From: Diphasiastrum complanatum
Taxonomy: Eukaryota > Streptophyta > Lycopodiopsida > Lycopodiales > Lycopodiaceae
Direction: 5' to 3'
Length of the DNA: 64,000 nucleotides
NCBI GenBank assembly: GCA_029204225.1
Contig: CM055096.1
Coordinates: 76,171,521-76,235,520 of the forward strand
A program made the position numbers and the translations under genes. Positions 13,330-51,077 of the stretch are shown piece after piece. Under the pieces are notes generated by a model. That model was not told where the DNA came from. It searched no databases and worked only from the letters and a program-made list of their open reading frames with translations. The stretch's first letter is position 1, and each line of letters opens with the position of its first letter.

Positions 13330-14760
13330 CAATCTTGCAGGTGGATTTCCTCAAAAGAAATAAAAAATAATGAATTGGATTCCATGAAAATACAAATGAT
13401 CGAAATGGTCTATTTGTTGAAAAGAGATTTTCCATCTTCCTTCTTGGATATACAAGTTCATCTTCTAGTGCATGTGGTCGAAGAAGTATCAATTACAAGT
13501 CCTGTGGCATGAGATGGATGTTCTACCTTGAGCATTTTATGAAAGTTTTGAAGGGCTTGAGAAAAAAGACAACTTGAAAGCCAGAAGACAACATTGCAGA
13601 AGGTTGGCTTGTACAAGAATCTTTGTTTTCTATCACCGAAATGATCTCACAATTGCATCCTACAAGTCCAAAAATGTGGTGTGAAGAAGAAGATGAACGT
13701 GTTAAGGGTGAAGTACCACAAGGAAATGGTGTAGAAAAGAGACTTTCATCTCAATTAAAAGAAAAAATTGACACGTTCATACTATATAATTGTGGGCATA
13801 TGAAAAAGTGGACTTCAAGGTATGAAGAAGCCAAAAAGAAAAGAAACATAACATTGAAACAAGGAAGACATATCAAACTGAGAAGAAGGAGAGCGTTGGA
13901 GAACAACAAACCTGTGGAGCCTTTACCTTCAAAATGCACTCATAAATGGGTTCTTGATACGATGCTAAAAGCATCGAAAAACGGAAAAGAAGAGACCGGA
14001 TTAAAATGGAAATTTGTTCGTGGATGTGCATGGAACGTTAGTGTAGTATTGTCTTTGTGAAGTTTTGTTTTTGTACTACTCAATATATAAATAGTATTTT
14101 AATTTACACAAATATGTTTGTTTATTTTTGCGTTTCAGTATAAATCATACACTGCCATGTGGGCATATGGACATCATTATCGTGTTGAGAGAGTTGACAA
14201 CAAGCGACGTACATATGATTGTGGTCTGATGGCCAACTTTCAACAAGAGAGTCGTTCTAGTGCGAGGGACATGAATGTCATTTTAGGCGACCTAGACTAT
14301 GTCGACACATTGCAACATATTTACGAAGTCGATTACGAGACTAACGATAAATACTTTATTTTTGACGTAAAATGGTTTAAGATCATCTACCATGAAAGCA
14401 ATGTCACAATTAGAAATGATAACTCAAAGTTTTTTCAAATCGACTCAACAAAATGTATATCGATGGACTCTCATGACACTTTAGTATTGCCACAACATTG
14501 CGAACAGGTGAGACTCTACAATCTCAATGTCATTAATATTTTCAATTATCGATCTTATAAGACTAGCTTAATTTTTTATATTTCATCCAGATCGAATATA
14601 CCCAAGATGGTGGTGTGTGATCCAACTTAATGCAAGAAAACGACATGTGTTTGAAAGAAAAGATATTGTAACATTGGATCATACACATGACAAACCAACA
14701 CCTAATTTTGAGGTTTTGGAAGATCCTAAACCACTTGTCCACCTCCAAATGATATGAAAA
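13330..14760 (+). pseudogene. CACTA (En/Spm-like) transposase, C-terminal region relic
   Basis: At about 13400-13620 the translation follows the domain found after TNP2 transposases (DUF4218): FPSSFLDIQVHLLVHVVEEV, then after a frameshift WRWMFYLEHFMKVLKGL and IAEGWLVQESL. The 13623-14050 frame continues with a basic region. At 14150-14515 it matches the companion domain (DUF4216): YGHHYRVERVDNKRRTYDCG, VDTLQHIYEVDYETND, FIFDVKWFKI and DTLVLPQHCEQ. After a second likely intron, at about 14590-14755, the frame RIYPRWWCVIQLNARKRHVF ends at TGA. Two AG-ending acceptors (TTTCAG at about 14139, TCCAG at about 14590) suggest introns are kept. The catalytic TNP2 core is not in the window. Confidence 0.85.
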
Positions 14761-15897
14761 TGATAGGAGAACAAAATAGAATTGTAAATGATGATATTCT
14801 TACGATCTTACAAGGCTATATTGAGGGTTTGAGGCCCCCACGTTTGGATGAGTAGAACTAGACGAAGAGGAGTATGATTATGAGGGTAGCTCACATTCTC
14901 AAAGAGACACGATCGAAAATCTACGATTATACTTGACCTAGATTCAAATGAGTGAAATGAGTGTCGAGACTTATGTGATAACGAGAATGACGAAAATTAT
15001 TTATGATTATTAATAATTATATTCAATTGCGTTCATTTTTTATTTTTATATTCTATGCAATACAAAAACAGGTATTGGATTTTCTAACTTCAAAGCTTAT
15101 AACTAATATGTTACAACAATAATAATGAATCCATTGTTTATTGTTATTTATAGATGAAAATTAATCTATATATTGGTATTGTCCCCGTACCTTGATTCAG
15201 CATTTATAAAAGCTCGAACCCTTTTCAATACTCAAACCTTGATTAGAGTTGAATGTGATAATTATAATACCCGAACCTTGCAGTTATGTCCTATTTCAGA
15301 ATGTCACCTCACATTCCCTCCCTAAGGCGTGTAGGTTTTTCCTATCAAGGAAAGATTAGAACGTCGTCTTTAATGGGAGAAAAGTAAGAGCTACACACCT
15401 TCCTAGGATTGAAAAATTTTATTATTTGCATTTGACTCCTTCATATTAACTAATTTCTAGTGTATTTGATAAAAAATAATTTATAAAAATACGACATTGC
15501 TATGAACAAAATGAAAGTGATGAATTACATTTGCCTTAAGTAAACATTTTTCAATGAATTAAATTTGAACATGTTAGTTAACTAAACAGGTTGACTATGT
15601 TAGGTAACGTATTCAAATAATCCAAAAAATGAAACAACACAAACTCATCGGTAAGCTCAAAACTTAAGTGCAAGTTTGCTTGCTCTTTCACCGCTTGCTC
15701 TCTTTCCTTTTCTTTGGATATCCTTGTTACATACACAAGCAATTCGAAAATAACACTCTATTACACAATTGAACCATTATTGCAAGCAATATGTTGTGCT
15801 TGTCAATACATTATATAAAGATTCGAGAATTTAGGGTTCATCAGATTCAAAGCATAAAATCTTATATCAATACTATGCTATAACACACACCGAAATG

Positions 15898-15901
<4 letters not shown>
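14761..15901. other. AT-rich sequence 3' of the CACTA coding relic
   Basis: No gene recognised. It is probably the non-coding 3' part of the CACTA element and its flank. No TAGTG terminal end was identified. Confidence 0.4.

Positions 15902-15965
<64 letters not shown>
15902..15965 (+). repeat. (TC)n microsatellite, 64 bp, one interruption
   Basis: CT dinucleotides broken once by CTTTCTC. About 95 bp of AT-rich DNA separates it from a second tract at 16059. Confidence 0.98.
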
Positions 15966-15966
<1 letters not shown>

Positions 15967-16054
15967 TTGTATTAAATCTTTTCTTCTATTTTAGTTTTGT
16001 TCACAAATTACAAATTTAACTATTTAGCAATGTAACTCATCATACACTATGTAT

Positions 16055-16058
<4 letters not shown>

Positions 16059-16103
<45 letters not shown>
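16059..16103 (+). repeat. (TC)n microsatellite, 45 bp
   Basis: Uninterrupted CT repeat. Confidence 0.98.
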
Positions 16104-16108
<5 letters not shown>

Positions 16109-16440
16109 ACAAATCTAAGATTCAATTACCACTATTTATATTCAATTACTTTACACTTAACACTATTTATTCAAACATTTATCTTTTCCCTCCTCACTTA
16201 TTTCTCCTTTTCACTTTCTATCACAAAAACAAACTTTATCTTTCAAAAAAATAGCAAAAACTTCAAAAACTTTCAAAAGCAAAAACTCTAAAAACTTTCA
16301 AAAGCTTCAAACACCAACCTCTAAGCATCAAAAGCATCAAATGATCTTCAAGATCAAAGCTCCAAACACAAAAATTGCTCCAAGCTTGCCTTCAATCGCT
16401 TCAACTTGCACAAAAAAAAGTGAGAGAAGAAGAGAATTGC
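16104..16440. other. AT-rich low-complexity stretch
   Basis: Contains repeated AACTTTCAAAAGC and CAAAAAC words (16240-16320). The open frame at 16341-16631 is not similar to anything I recognise. Confidence 0.4.
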
Positions 16441-16465
16441 ACGAATTCGCCAAAAATCCACAGGC

Positions 16466-16684
16466 GTCGGATTTCGAGGTCGTCCAAAGACTTCAGAATC
16501 TGACTTCCATGTCCCCGGTCAGGGCCCATACGTCAAAAGTCAAATGTCCATGGGTCGTATTCGGATTGCTGACGTGGACATCGAAATCCGACATTCGTCG
16601 GATTCCGACATCCACCTCAAATGACACGTAAAAAAAAATTTAAATGTTTCACGCCATATCCACATCGGTCTGTCGGATTCCGAC
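16466..16684. repeat. Dispersed GTCGGATTCCGAC palindromes
   Basis: The 13-bp palindrome GTCGGATTCCGAC is exact at 16597-16609 and 16672-16684. Near copies lie at 16466-16477 (GTCGGATTTCGA) and, inverted, at 16581-16592 (TCGAAATCCGAC). Clusters of short direct and inverted motifs are typical of the subterminal zone of class II transposons, possibly of the CACTA element to the left. Confidence 0.6.
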
Positions 16685-16721
16685 GTCCACTTTGAAAATT
16701 GGTTGTGCCACAATTTTCCAA

Positions 16722-17215
16722 TCGATAGTTTAATTATTAGTTTAACACATATCGATAGTTTAATTAATCATGCAACAAGGATCATCTAAGTTGAGAGAAA
16801 CTTCAGGGTCTGCATATTCTAAAGACCTAATCACTAGAACACAAATTAAGGGTTTAAGCGCAATGATCCATCATCCAAAATGAAGGAAACTTCAGTCTGC
16901 ATATTATAATGACCTGGTCACTTGAAATACAAACTTGTAGTCACAAAACCTGAACTTTGTGAGATTCTAGTAGGAGAATAGTATATGTAACACATTTGCA
17001 GCAACAAAATATGATTTCATTTACCTAAGGCAATGAATTCATCCATCAATCACAAACTGCTATTATGCATTCATTCATAAGTCTTGTGATACTAAATTCT
17101 TTGTGCAGGTCTCTATAATAGTTAAATGACAAATTTGAAGCCTTGAAAGTGGCAATATCCTTCAATTTAGAATGAAAAGTCATGTTTGCTTCTGTCAAAA
17201 CATGTACACAAAAAC
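16722..17215. repeat. Diverged short duplications downstream of BSK
   Basis: ATCGATAGTTTAATTA occurs twice about 28 bp apart (about 16722 and 16750). A block reading GAAACTTCAGGGTCTGCATATT near 16797 recurs as GAAACTTCAGTCTGCATATT near 16886, about 90 bp on. Nothing else recognised before the BSK 3' end. Confidence 0.55.
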
Positions 17216-17792
17216 CACCACATAGAAGAGCAAAATTTATTCAGCTACAGAGACTATTGAAATTGCGAATACAATACATGTCGAATTAAGACCAAGAAGG
17301 CAGGTAGCTCAAGAGGATTACTCCAACAGAAGTAAAACACCTCCGTGCTCATTCCAGTTGCTAGGACAGTATTACAAACATCAGGAGCCCCAACAAAGTA
17401 CGCCGGCCACGTTTGGTGTGCATCTCTCATGGACAGCTTCATAGAGGGGTTAAAATAAGCATCTTCTGCATTTCAGAGTGCTTTAGGAAAAATACCACTG
17501 AAAAATATACCTGCCTCAGGCCTCCTCTAACTTTAATCATCTAACCAAAGAATTTTCCTCATATAGGTCCTTATATGAACTCATGAAAGCCCTGACAACT
17601 ACGAGCAGTACCTGCCTGAATACTTCTTCTAAGCAAAAAAACCACTTAGGGCCAATATCAAGATGGACTTAATAGCTTCAAACAACAAGTCTGAACTTGC
17701 ACATAAATAATGAAAGACATGAAGTTCCTACCACTATACGTAACCCCCCACAAAAAGTAAAGCTCAAAATGTGTGCCAAGCAAAGTGTATGA
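17215..17792 (-). other. Predicted BSK 3' UTR
   Basis: Follows the BSK stop codon. The minus strand has AATAAA at 17236-17241, the first canonical polyadenylation hexamer noted in a suitable place, which would give a 3' UTR of about 550-580 nt. The actual cleavage site is not known. Confidence 0.5.
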
Positions 17793-41308
<23,516 letters not shown>

Positions 41309-41445
41309 ACCTCGAAGCTCAAAGCCCCAAAAACTCTCTACTCACTCTATCCCTCCGTCTCTAAATATCTGCTCCCGCCTCTCTCTGTCACTATGTGTAA
41401 AACTGCACATCCTCATCTGTCCACAGATCCACAAGCAGCTGTTTT
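41309..41445 (-). promoter_or_regulatory. Predicted BSK 5' UTR with a 24-codon uORF
   Basis: The start is inferred from the TATA box about 30 bp further upstream. An upstream ATG at 41416 opens a frame of 24 codons ending TGA at 41342-41344, 33 nt before the main ATG. It would lie in the mRNA if transcription starts where the TATA box predicts. Confidence 0.5.
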
Positions 41446-41469
41446 ACCTGATACCCCATTCTGCTCCCC

Positions 41470-41477
41470 TTATATAC
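41470..41477 (-). promoter_or_regulatory. TATA box candidate of BSK
   Basis: The minus strand reads GAGTATATAAGGGG here, about 165 bp upstream of the ATG. Confidence 0.55.
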
Positions 41478-42049
41478 TCAGCGCCTTTGTCTTCCCTCTG
41501 AAAATATGTGTATCCCAGATCACTTCAAAGTAAGCCGGTTTAAGCAGCTAAGCTACAGACGAAATATGAAGCGCGTATTGCGATGGAATGAAACGCTTGC
41601 GAAAGTTTATGTCCAATGCGCATCCCCGTTCAGGCCCTCGTAACCATCAGATCTGACCAAGTTTACACTTGCAACAAGGCAGATAAACTTAAGACACAGA
41701 GGCATGGCGAGCAAAGCCCTAACGACTCCCCCAAAAACAACCAGCTGATCATCAGCAATAACAAAAATCTACAGCATAGTGATGGAAACGCCTAAGCTAA
41801 GGTGAGCTGAGGCGATGAGTATCGAGATAATGGCAGGCAAAACCTAAGCTAAGGAAGGTGACAAGGGATGCGGGACAGAGATAATGGAACTAAAACCAGA
41901 TAATGGGAAGCAAAAGCGGGATAATGGCGACCAAAAGCGGGATGATGGCAAGGGCAATGGGACAGAAATGATTGCAAGGCGTTGGATCGCAGAAAAAGAG
42001 GCGAAAAACTGAAGAGGGATGGATGGATGGATGCGAAACTGACGACGCT

Positions 42050-42245
42050 CCCTGACGATCGAGACAGAAGAGAGCGAGAGCGAGAGAGCGAGAGAGCGAG
42101 AGCAAAAACATGAAGCGAAGAGAGCTGTCAGCAAAATCTAGAGAGACGCCACCAAAAAAAAGGAGAACAGAAAAGAAAAGGGAAAATGATGGAGAGCCAA
42201 AAAGTGGAAGGGGAAGAAGAAACCTAGAGAGAGAGAGAGAGAGCG
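42050..42245 (-). promoter_or_regulatory. GA-rich (plus) / CT-rich (sense) upstream region
   Basis: Runs of GAGAGCGAGAG at about 42070-42105 and a (GA)8 at about 42226-42242. In plants such GAGA repeats bind BPC-type factors. They may equally mark an upstream non-coding exon or a Y-patch core promoter. Confidence 0.4.
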
Positions 42246-42305
42246 CGCGGGGGGACAAACGCTCAGATCTCGCCACGTATCTGAGATTTATCTTTGAGAT
42301 ACTTC

Positions 42306-42327
42306 CACGTGGCAAATGCACCACGTG
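42306..42327. promoter_or_regulatory. Paired G-boxes upstream of BSK
   Basis: CACGTG at 42306-42311 and 42322-42327, both within CCACGTGGC. Related ACGT cores occur at 42272-42279 (GCCACGTA) and 42474-42480 (ACGTGGC). About 1.0 kb upstream of the ATG. These are bZIP/bHLH and BZR-type binding words. Confidence 0.6.
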
Positions 42328-42587
42328 GCGAGAATCGTATGCCTCGCACTACCCTGGTCGGGCTGCATTTCATGGTGTTTTGATGACACGGTATGCTCTC
42401 TGCGCGCCCACTTGGATGCGCGCCACATGTCACGACGGCCAAATGGCAGCCTTCAAGTGGATGATTTTATGCGACGTGGCGGGATTTGAGCGGTGATGGG
42501 GAAATCCCACGGCGGCGGAGTGAAACGTGCACATCACGAGAGCAACTGAAATACGGCATACGCGGAAGACCAAAAAAAAAAAAGAGA

Positions 42588-42840
42588 GGGGGGGGGGGGG
42601 GGGGAGGGGGGGGGGGGGTGTCACAAGGTCAAAGCGCGTGTATGGGGCCTCCTGTAGCAACGGACTACTTGCTCTCTCTTTTTCTCGCTTACGGACAGCA
42701 AAGCAGCAGCCCTCGTGCGCAGGCGGACAACAAAAAACTGCGAACAAAAAAACATAAAAAACCCCACAGCAGCACAAATATACGTGGGGGGGTGGGGAGG
42801 GAGGGGGTCTGAAAAGGGACGGAGAGGGGGGGGGGGTTGT
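42588..42840 (+). repeat. Poly-G tracts
   Basis: G run with one A at 42588-42618, and several G4-G10 runs at 42785-42837. Strong G-quadruplex potential on the plus strand. Confidence 0.9.
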
Positions 42841-43042
42841 GTGAATATATTATATAGTAGGACTGAGAAGCAGGCTGCTGCAGCTGCTGCTTTTACTGAC
42901 TTTTACTTTTCAGAATAGTTGCAGGGCCAGCCAACCAGCTCGTCCCTACTATGTTGTGCTACTGCTACCTTTACACTCCCACAGCAGGTGGTAATAATAT
43001 AATAAACGGTTCTACCTTTCTCAGAGTCCTAGTCCGGACTCT

Positions 43043-43059
43043 CCCCCCCCCCCCCCCCC
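43043..43059 (+). repeat. Poly-C tract (C17)
   Basis: Seventeen C on the plus strand, so the G-rich strand switches relative to 42.6-42.84 kb. Confidence 0.95.
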
Positions 43060-44168
43060 TCTTTCACTTCCCCTTTTCACACCTTTCCTTGTCTTCAAGC
43101 CCATGTCAATCTCTTCTCTCTCTCTTCCTTACATGGTAGTCACATCTCAACATGTGTCATCTCTGTCTTTCACTCTTGGGTGAAGCACACCTCTCTCTCT
43201 TGGGTGAAGTTACATGTCTCTTTCTCTTTCACATTGGGTGTAGTTACATATGTATATGTAGTTCTCTTGGGTGGAGTTCGCTCTGTGTTTACTCGAGTGT
43301 TCAGAGAATGTGTAGTGGATGACGAGTACCTCAAAGTATCCCAAATGATAATTGCCTACAATTGCTTGACGTGAAAAGGTCCATGAGACTGCATACGACA
43401 ACCGCTTGTATAAAACTGTCCTCGCCATCGCACCACCAAAAATCTTGTCCCAAAGACAACCATATTCAACTTTTGTATTGAGCTTGACAAGTACATCTTA
43501 GAATCATCATATGTCAAGCCGCATGTGACCCACAAGTGCATTTTCTCTCTCTTGGGTGGACTTAATATATACGCATACATCACTAGGTCCAATATAACAT
43601 GATTCCACAAATGGTTTCAGGATATGTGGTGACCAATACAGCAAGTTATTGCAAACTTACATGTTTATGTGGTTGCAAAAAATGTACTTACTAGGCGACA
43701 AAGACCCAAAAACAATTATGTACATTTTTTTCATATTAAGCTTTACCACTATATATGAACATTTTCATATGTTGACACATAGTAGCCAATCTCCTTGCTA
43801 TAAAGTTACACTTAATGCCAAGTTGTGTGGCAATCAATCATTAGCTTTTTACGTGAAATTTTTGGCAAAAGTTTTGTTCTAGACACTCCTCTGAAAAAAT
43901 AAAAGTCACATTGGCACATGAAAAGGCCAAAATTGGGCAATCCCCCATGGTCGGGGCATTGCCTTCAGGCAAGGTGCTCAAGCTCTCTCGTTTAGAAGCG
44001 TAAATGTTTGTCCTAGAGCTACACCAATGGTAGACCTGCACATTACAAAATCAACAACTTTTATGGGGTCATGGTGGGGATAACGTATTTCCAACTACAA
44101 CTTTGCTTTCATCAGTTCATGTGTGATTTTATGGCATCATAACCCTTGGCCTCGTTCAAGGATAATAA
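43060..44168. other. Intergenic, degenerate CTCTTGGGTGAAGTTAC repeats
   Basis: Four loose copies of CTCTTGGGTG[AG]AG lie at about 43165-43280. The rest has no gene I recognise. The minus frame at 43356-43610 is not similar to anything known to me. Confidence 0.45.
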
Positions 44169-44260
44169 TTTTTTTTCACACTGCCCATGTGTGGGCGGAG
44201 TTTGAACTTGGGTGGTCAATCCCACACTGAGAACACTCTACCACCACACCACACATGGCC
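44169..44260 (-). mobile_element. tRNA-like SINE candidate with A-tail
   Basis: On the minus strand 44260-44181 has tRNA proportions (80 nt). An A-box-like TGGTGGTAGAGTG (44246-44234) and a B-box-like GTTCAAACTCC (44207-44197) are followed by a closing stem: CCATGTGTGG near the start pairs with CCACACATGG at the end. An eight-A tail follows (T8 on plus, 44169-44176). No clear target duplication. Confidence 0.5.
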
Positions 44261-44445
44261 AGAGATCAAAGGGTGATTATTGCATAAAAGAGACGTGCGA
44301 ACCTTTGTTCTGCAATCTTGGTTATGCCTCTATGTCCTTAAATTAGATTGTAGCGATGATACTAGTGCAAGTAGTCCATTGCAAAACAAAAAAACCATAA
44401 TGAGCACACAAGTAATTCTTTACATTGAATTTTATGATGGTCGCA

Positions 44446-47693
<3,248 letters not shown>

Positions 47694-47779
47694 GCATTTG
47701 GGGAGATATTGTTGAGGCCATATATGCATGTGGGGAGATATAGTTGAGGCCATATATGCATGTGGGGAGATATTGTTGA
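47694..47779. repeat. 32-bp tandem repeat, about 2.7 copies
   Basis: Units start GCAT(T/G)TGGGGAGATAT at 47694, 47726 and 47758 and continue TGTTGAGGCCATATAT. Near-identical, so recent. Confidence 0.92.
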
Positions 47780-48099
47780 AGTTGTGAAGGTCATGCTAAT
47801 GTCGAAATCTACCCTTTAGGGTTAAAATGTGAATAGCCACATGCCGATTCAAGGCTCTTCTTCTGAGCCTGATGCCTCTTTTTAAAAACCTTGACAGTTA
47901 GATTAGTAAGATATTAAAACAATAACACACTATTACTTATCATTATCATAATTTTGTATCTCAAACACTATTAGTGAGAACACTAACGATTATGGACAAC
48001 CGGCCACTTGTTTGCATATGTGGACTTGGCCACTGGGTCATTTTAAATTCATCACCAAGCCATTGATTAATGTGCAAATGGGCAAATAATACAAGAACT

Positions 48100-48133
<34 letters not shown>

Positions 48134-49859
48134 ACACATATGCACATAAACACAAGCTCAAATGACCTTTATACTACAAAACCCTTGCTAATGATCAAAA
48201 TCATCAATGCAAGAACCTCTACCTTGTCAGATTTTAATGTCATAATTTTTGCCACATAGCTATATGATCTTTTCCTGGCTAAGTCATCGTTACATCCAAT
48301 CTCCTTTCGATGTGTAAAAAGAGGATTTGTCACCATGTGCATCATCCAAATCTAATTTTTTCGTTATTTGTAGCTTGGGAAAGCAAAGTCCAATCACTAA
48401 TAACATAAAGATTCTACCAATAGATGTCTTTTCCATATGGCCTTCATGTGAACTTCAAAAAAATTAGCTGATTATGAAACTAAAAATACAAATGACTCAA
48501 AGCTCCTTCCTTGAGAGAATATCTCATTTTAAATTTTGTGCCCTTTTGCAATTCTCTTTATTCAATTTTGTGGCCTTTTGCAATTCTCTTTATTCACATT
48601 TAACAAATATTAAGTCTTTTTTTTAATTTCTAAAACAATCTTGAACAATTTTTGGTGTAAGCAATATTTGTAAAGGTCATGTTTCATTTACTTTTGTGCC
48701 TTGGTTTTGAATTGCCTAAATATTCAAGAATCTATTTGCACAAAATTGGGTTACACATAGTTGAGAGCTTAAAATGACTTGATAAGGGGGACTTGAGAGA
48801 ATTTCAAGGACATATCTTCAAATGACAATGTTTTTCATTTTTCTCCAATGTGGCAATCACAACTTCAAAAGTTGATTTTTGTAGAGTTTTATTTGTAAAA
48901 AGGAATCAAAACAACCAAAGCAAATGAAACATACAGGGGAAAAAGTGGTATTAACAAAAGTCAAAAAAAACCAAAGCACCTTAAGGGTGACTAAGGTTCC
49001 TTATATAGCTTTGCATTGCTTAGATTATCTGCTCACACCACATTGCAATACATATTTAGTATGAGAAATAATTTGTAACCTTCAACAACCTTGACATAGA
49101 TCAAGTGTCATCATACAAAAATATCTCATGGGGGCCACTCAAACATACTCAATGAAAAACAAAAAGGTGAGCACAAAAACCAACGGATTGTGAATAATTG
49201 CATCAATATCCAATATCTTGTACCTCTTAGCATTCCTTAGTTGGAATCATGGTCTTTGAACATCATACAATATCCAAAAGTGTAGTCTTACCTTTTGGAC
49301 ATAATTAAGACAATTCTACATTCTAGATCTTTTGCTACTTAAAACAGCCAAGGAAATATAAATCATGCTCAATATAATATAAGTCTTGGACTTCTTACCC
49401 ATGTTCTAGGCTAATCCAAAATTGAACTTTCTCAAGTACCTAGCCTACCATCTACTGTTTAGAAAGTTGTCTTCACCTAAAGGAATGTCTCATCTACAAC
49501 ATTCTTAAAAAACATTTTGAACATATCAAAACTTTTGGCTCTAACTTGAGAAAGATAATTTTGCATTTATATTGGATATGATAATTATTTTCTCTTTTGA
49601 TTGCAATAGATAATCATTTTTTCATTTTAAGGCCTCTTCAAGCCACTAGCCAAATAAAATTTGTTCATCATTTTCATTGGTAAATGGGTTGAATGAAAAG
49701 TCACTTGTTTATAATGATAGTTGAGCTACTCATTAATAAAGTTAATTGTCTAGACAAGAAGTGACGTTTGTTAAGGTATGCTTCTCTCCCTCATGTTTTG
49801 TATTTCTTTTTTTTTTCTCGAAAATCTAGCCATAGATGTTGTTTTGTATTTCTTGCAAA
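47780..49859. other. Intergenic AT-rich DNA
   Basis: Apart from the alternating tract at 48099, no gene or element recognised. Confidence 0.5.
48099..48148. repeat. (TG)n(CG)n(CA)n alternating purine-pyrimidine tract
   Basis: Fifty bases alternate pyrimidine and purine without a break: (TG)11, then (CG)4 and mixed CA/CG/TA steps. Confidence 0.95.
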
Positions 49860-50985
49860 AAAATTGTCTTCCCATGAATTGATCACTTGGAATGTTAGAG
49901 GACTCAATTCCCCTGTCCGCCGCTCTCTGCTTTTCCATTATCTCTCTACTCTCCCCCCATTTCCACTTGATGGTATGCCTTCAAGAAACCAAGCTGAGCG
50001 GTTTTCTTCTAGATGTGTTAACCAAGTCATTTGCATGTAACTTAAATTATTCTTGCACTCATGTTGATGGCACTCGAGGTAGTCTAGCGACCTTGGTTTC
50101 TAGAGACTGGAAACTTGCGTTCCATTTCTCTCTTTCGAGAGGATGAGTGAATATTTGCACTATCTCTAAATGTGGGTACTTCTTCAATGTTGTTAATATT
50201 TATGCTTTTAATTCTCCCCTTACACATGCTAACCTCTAGAACTCTATCTCCCCCTTTCAATGGGAGACTTTGATATGTATTCTACACTCGCTCGATGAAC
50301 CTAATCGTATTTCTTGTATGATGGACAACTTTTCTTGCTCCAACGTCCTTTCACTCTACAATTTACCTCATCACCGTACTTGGTCTTATGGTCGTTCCCC
50401 TCTCTATTTCTCCTTAGCCAGACTTGACAAATTCTACCTCTCTAATTTAGGAAATTGGGCCAGTCTTATCTCCTCCAACGCCATTCCTACCCTCCCTCTA
50501 TCAGATTACCTTCCTGTCTACCTCCATTTCAGGCTCTTCCCAATCAAACCTTCTAAGCATCACTCGATCTATGTCATGAACAATTATTTAATATGGAATA
50601 GAGACCATCGTCAAGTACTTTCTAAGAAGATCTCCTCTCTCACAAATCTTGGGGATATTATTCATTGCTCTCACTCCTTCCTTTGCCAGCAAAGAAAGCA
50701 AGCCAGTTCTTTTGTAATCCCCTTCTTCAGTACTCCTTGAAGCAACTACTCACTTCTATCTCACTCAGTAGAGCATGTGTTGCTGACCCTTTCCTTCGTG
50801 CTGACGAGTTCTTTCATGCCTCCAACCGTCTTAAAATTCTTGATCACTCCAAAGTTGTTGTGCTGAGAAATAGGACTCACCTCAATTGGATGTGTGAAGC
50901 ACACCTGCTTTTGATGGAATTCAATGCTCAGTCTCAAATCCATTCAATAATGAGCATCTTGAAAAACCATAACAGAAGGCCTGAA
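49860..50985 (+). pseudogene. LINE (L1-type) endonuclease domain relic
   Basis: Plus-strand blocks: ELITWNVRGLNSPVRRSLLF, then LMVCLQETKLSGFLLD, in the order of the apurinic endonuclease at the start of L1 ORF2. Next come a block with TLICILHSLDEPNRISC, then RTWSYGRSPLYFSLARLDKF and LPLSDYLPVYLHF, corresponding to the N-R-S-R-LDR and SDH ends of the domain. Stops and frameshifts interrupt it and no RT follows. Confidence 0.8.
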
Positions 50986-51046
50986 TTTTTGTTTAAGGGA
51001 TCAAAAAATTCAGGATCAAAGTTTTCAAAAAATTCCGATACTGGAT

Positions 51047-51077
51047 CGACTCGAAAAATTCTATATTTTTTGAGTCG
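51047..51077. repeat. Hairpin CGACTCGAAAAA/TTTTTTGAGTCG
   Basis: A 12-bp nearly perfect inverted repeat with a 7-bp loop inside an AT-rich patch (about 50990-51130) that also holds repeated TTCGATACT words. It may be a small palindromic element. Confidence 0.6.

Noticed and set aside
13751-13939. Minus-strand frame opposite the CACTA relic
   Set aside because: Shadow of the plus-strand transposase region.
42110-42812. A second gene divergent from BSK at 42.1-42.8 kb
   Set aside because: The frames come from GA-rich and poly-G sequence; no domain, no splice structure, and equally long frames in several phases.
47694-47779. CRISPR array
   Set aside because: Head-to-tail tandem units without spacers, in a plant nuclear sequence.
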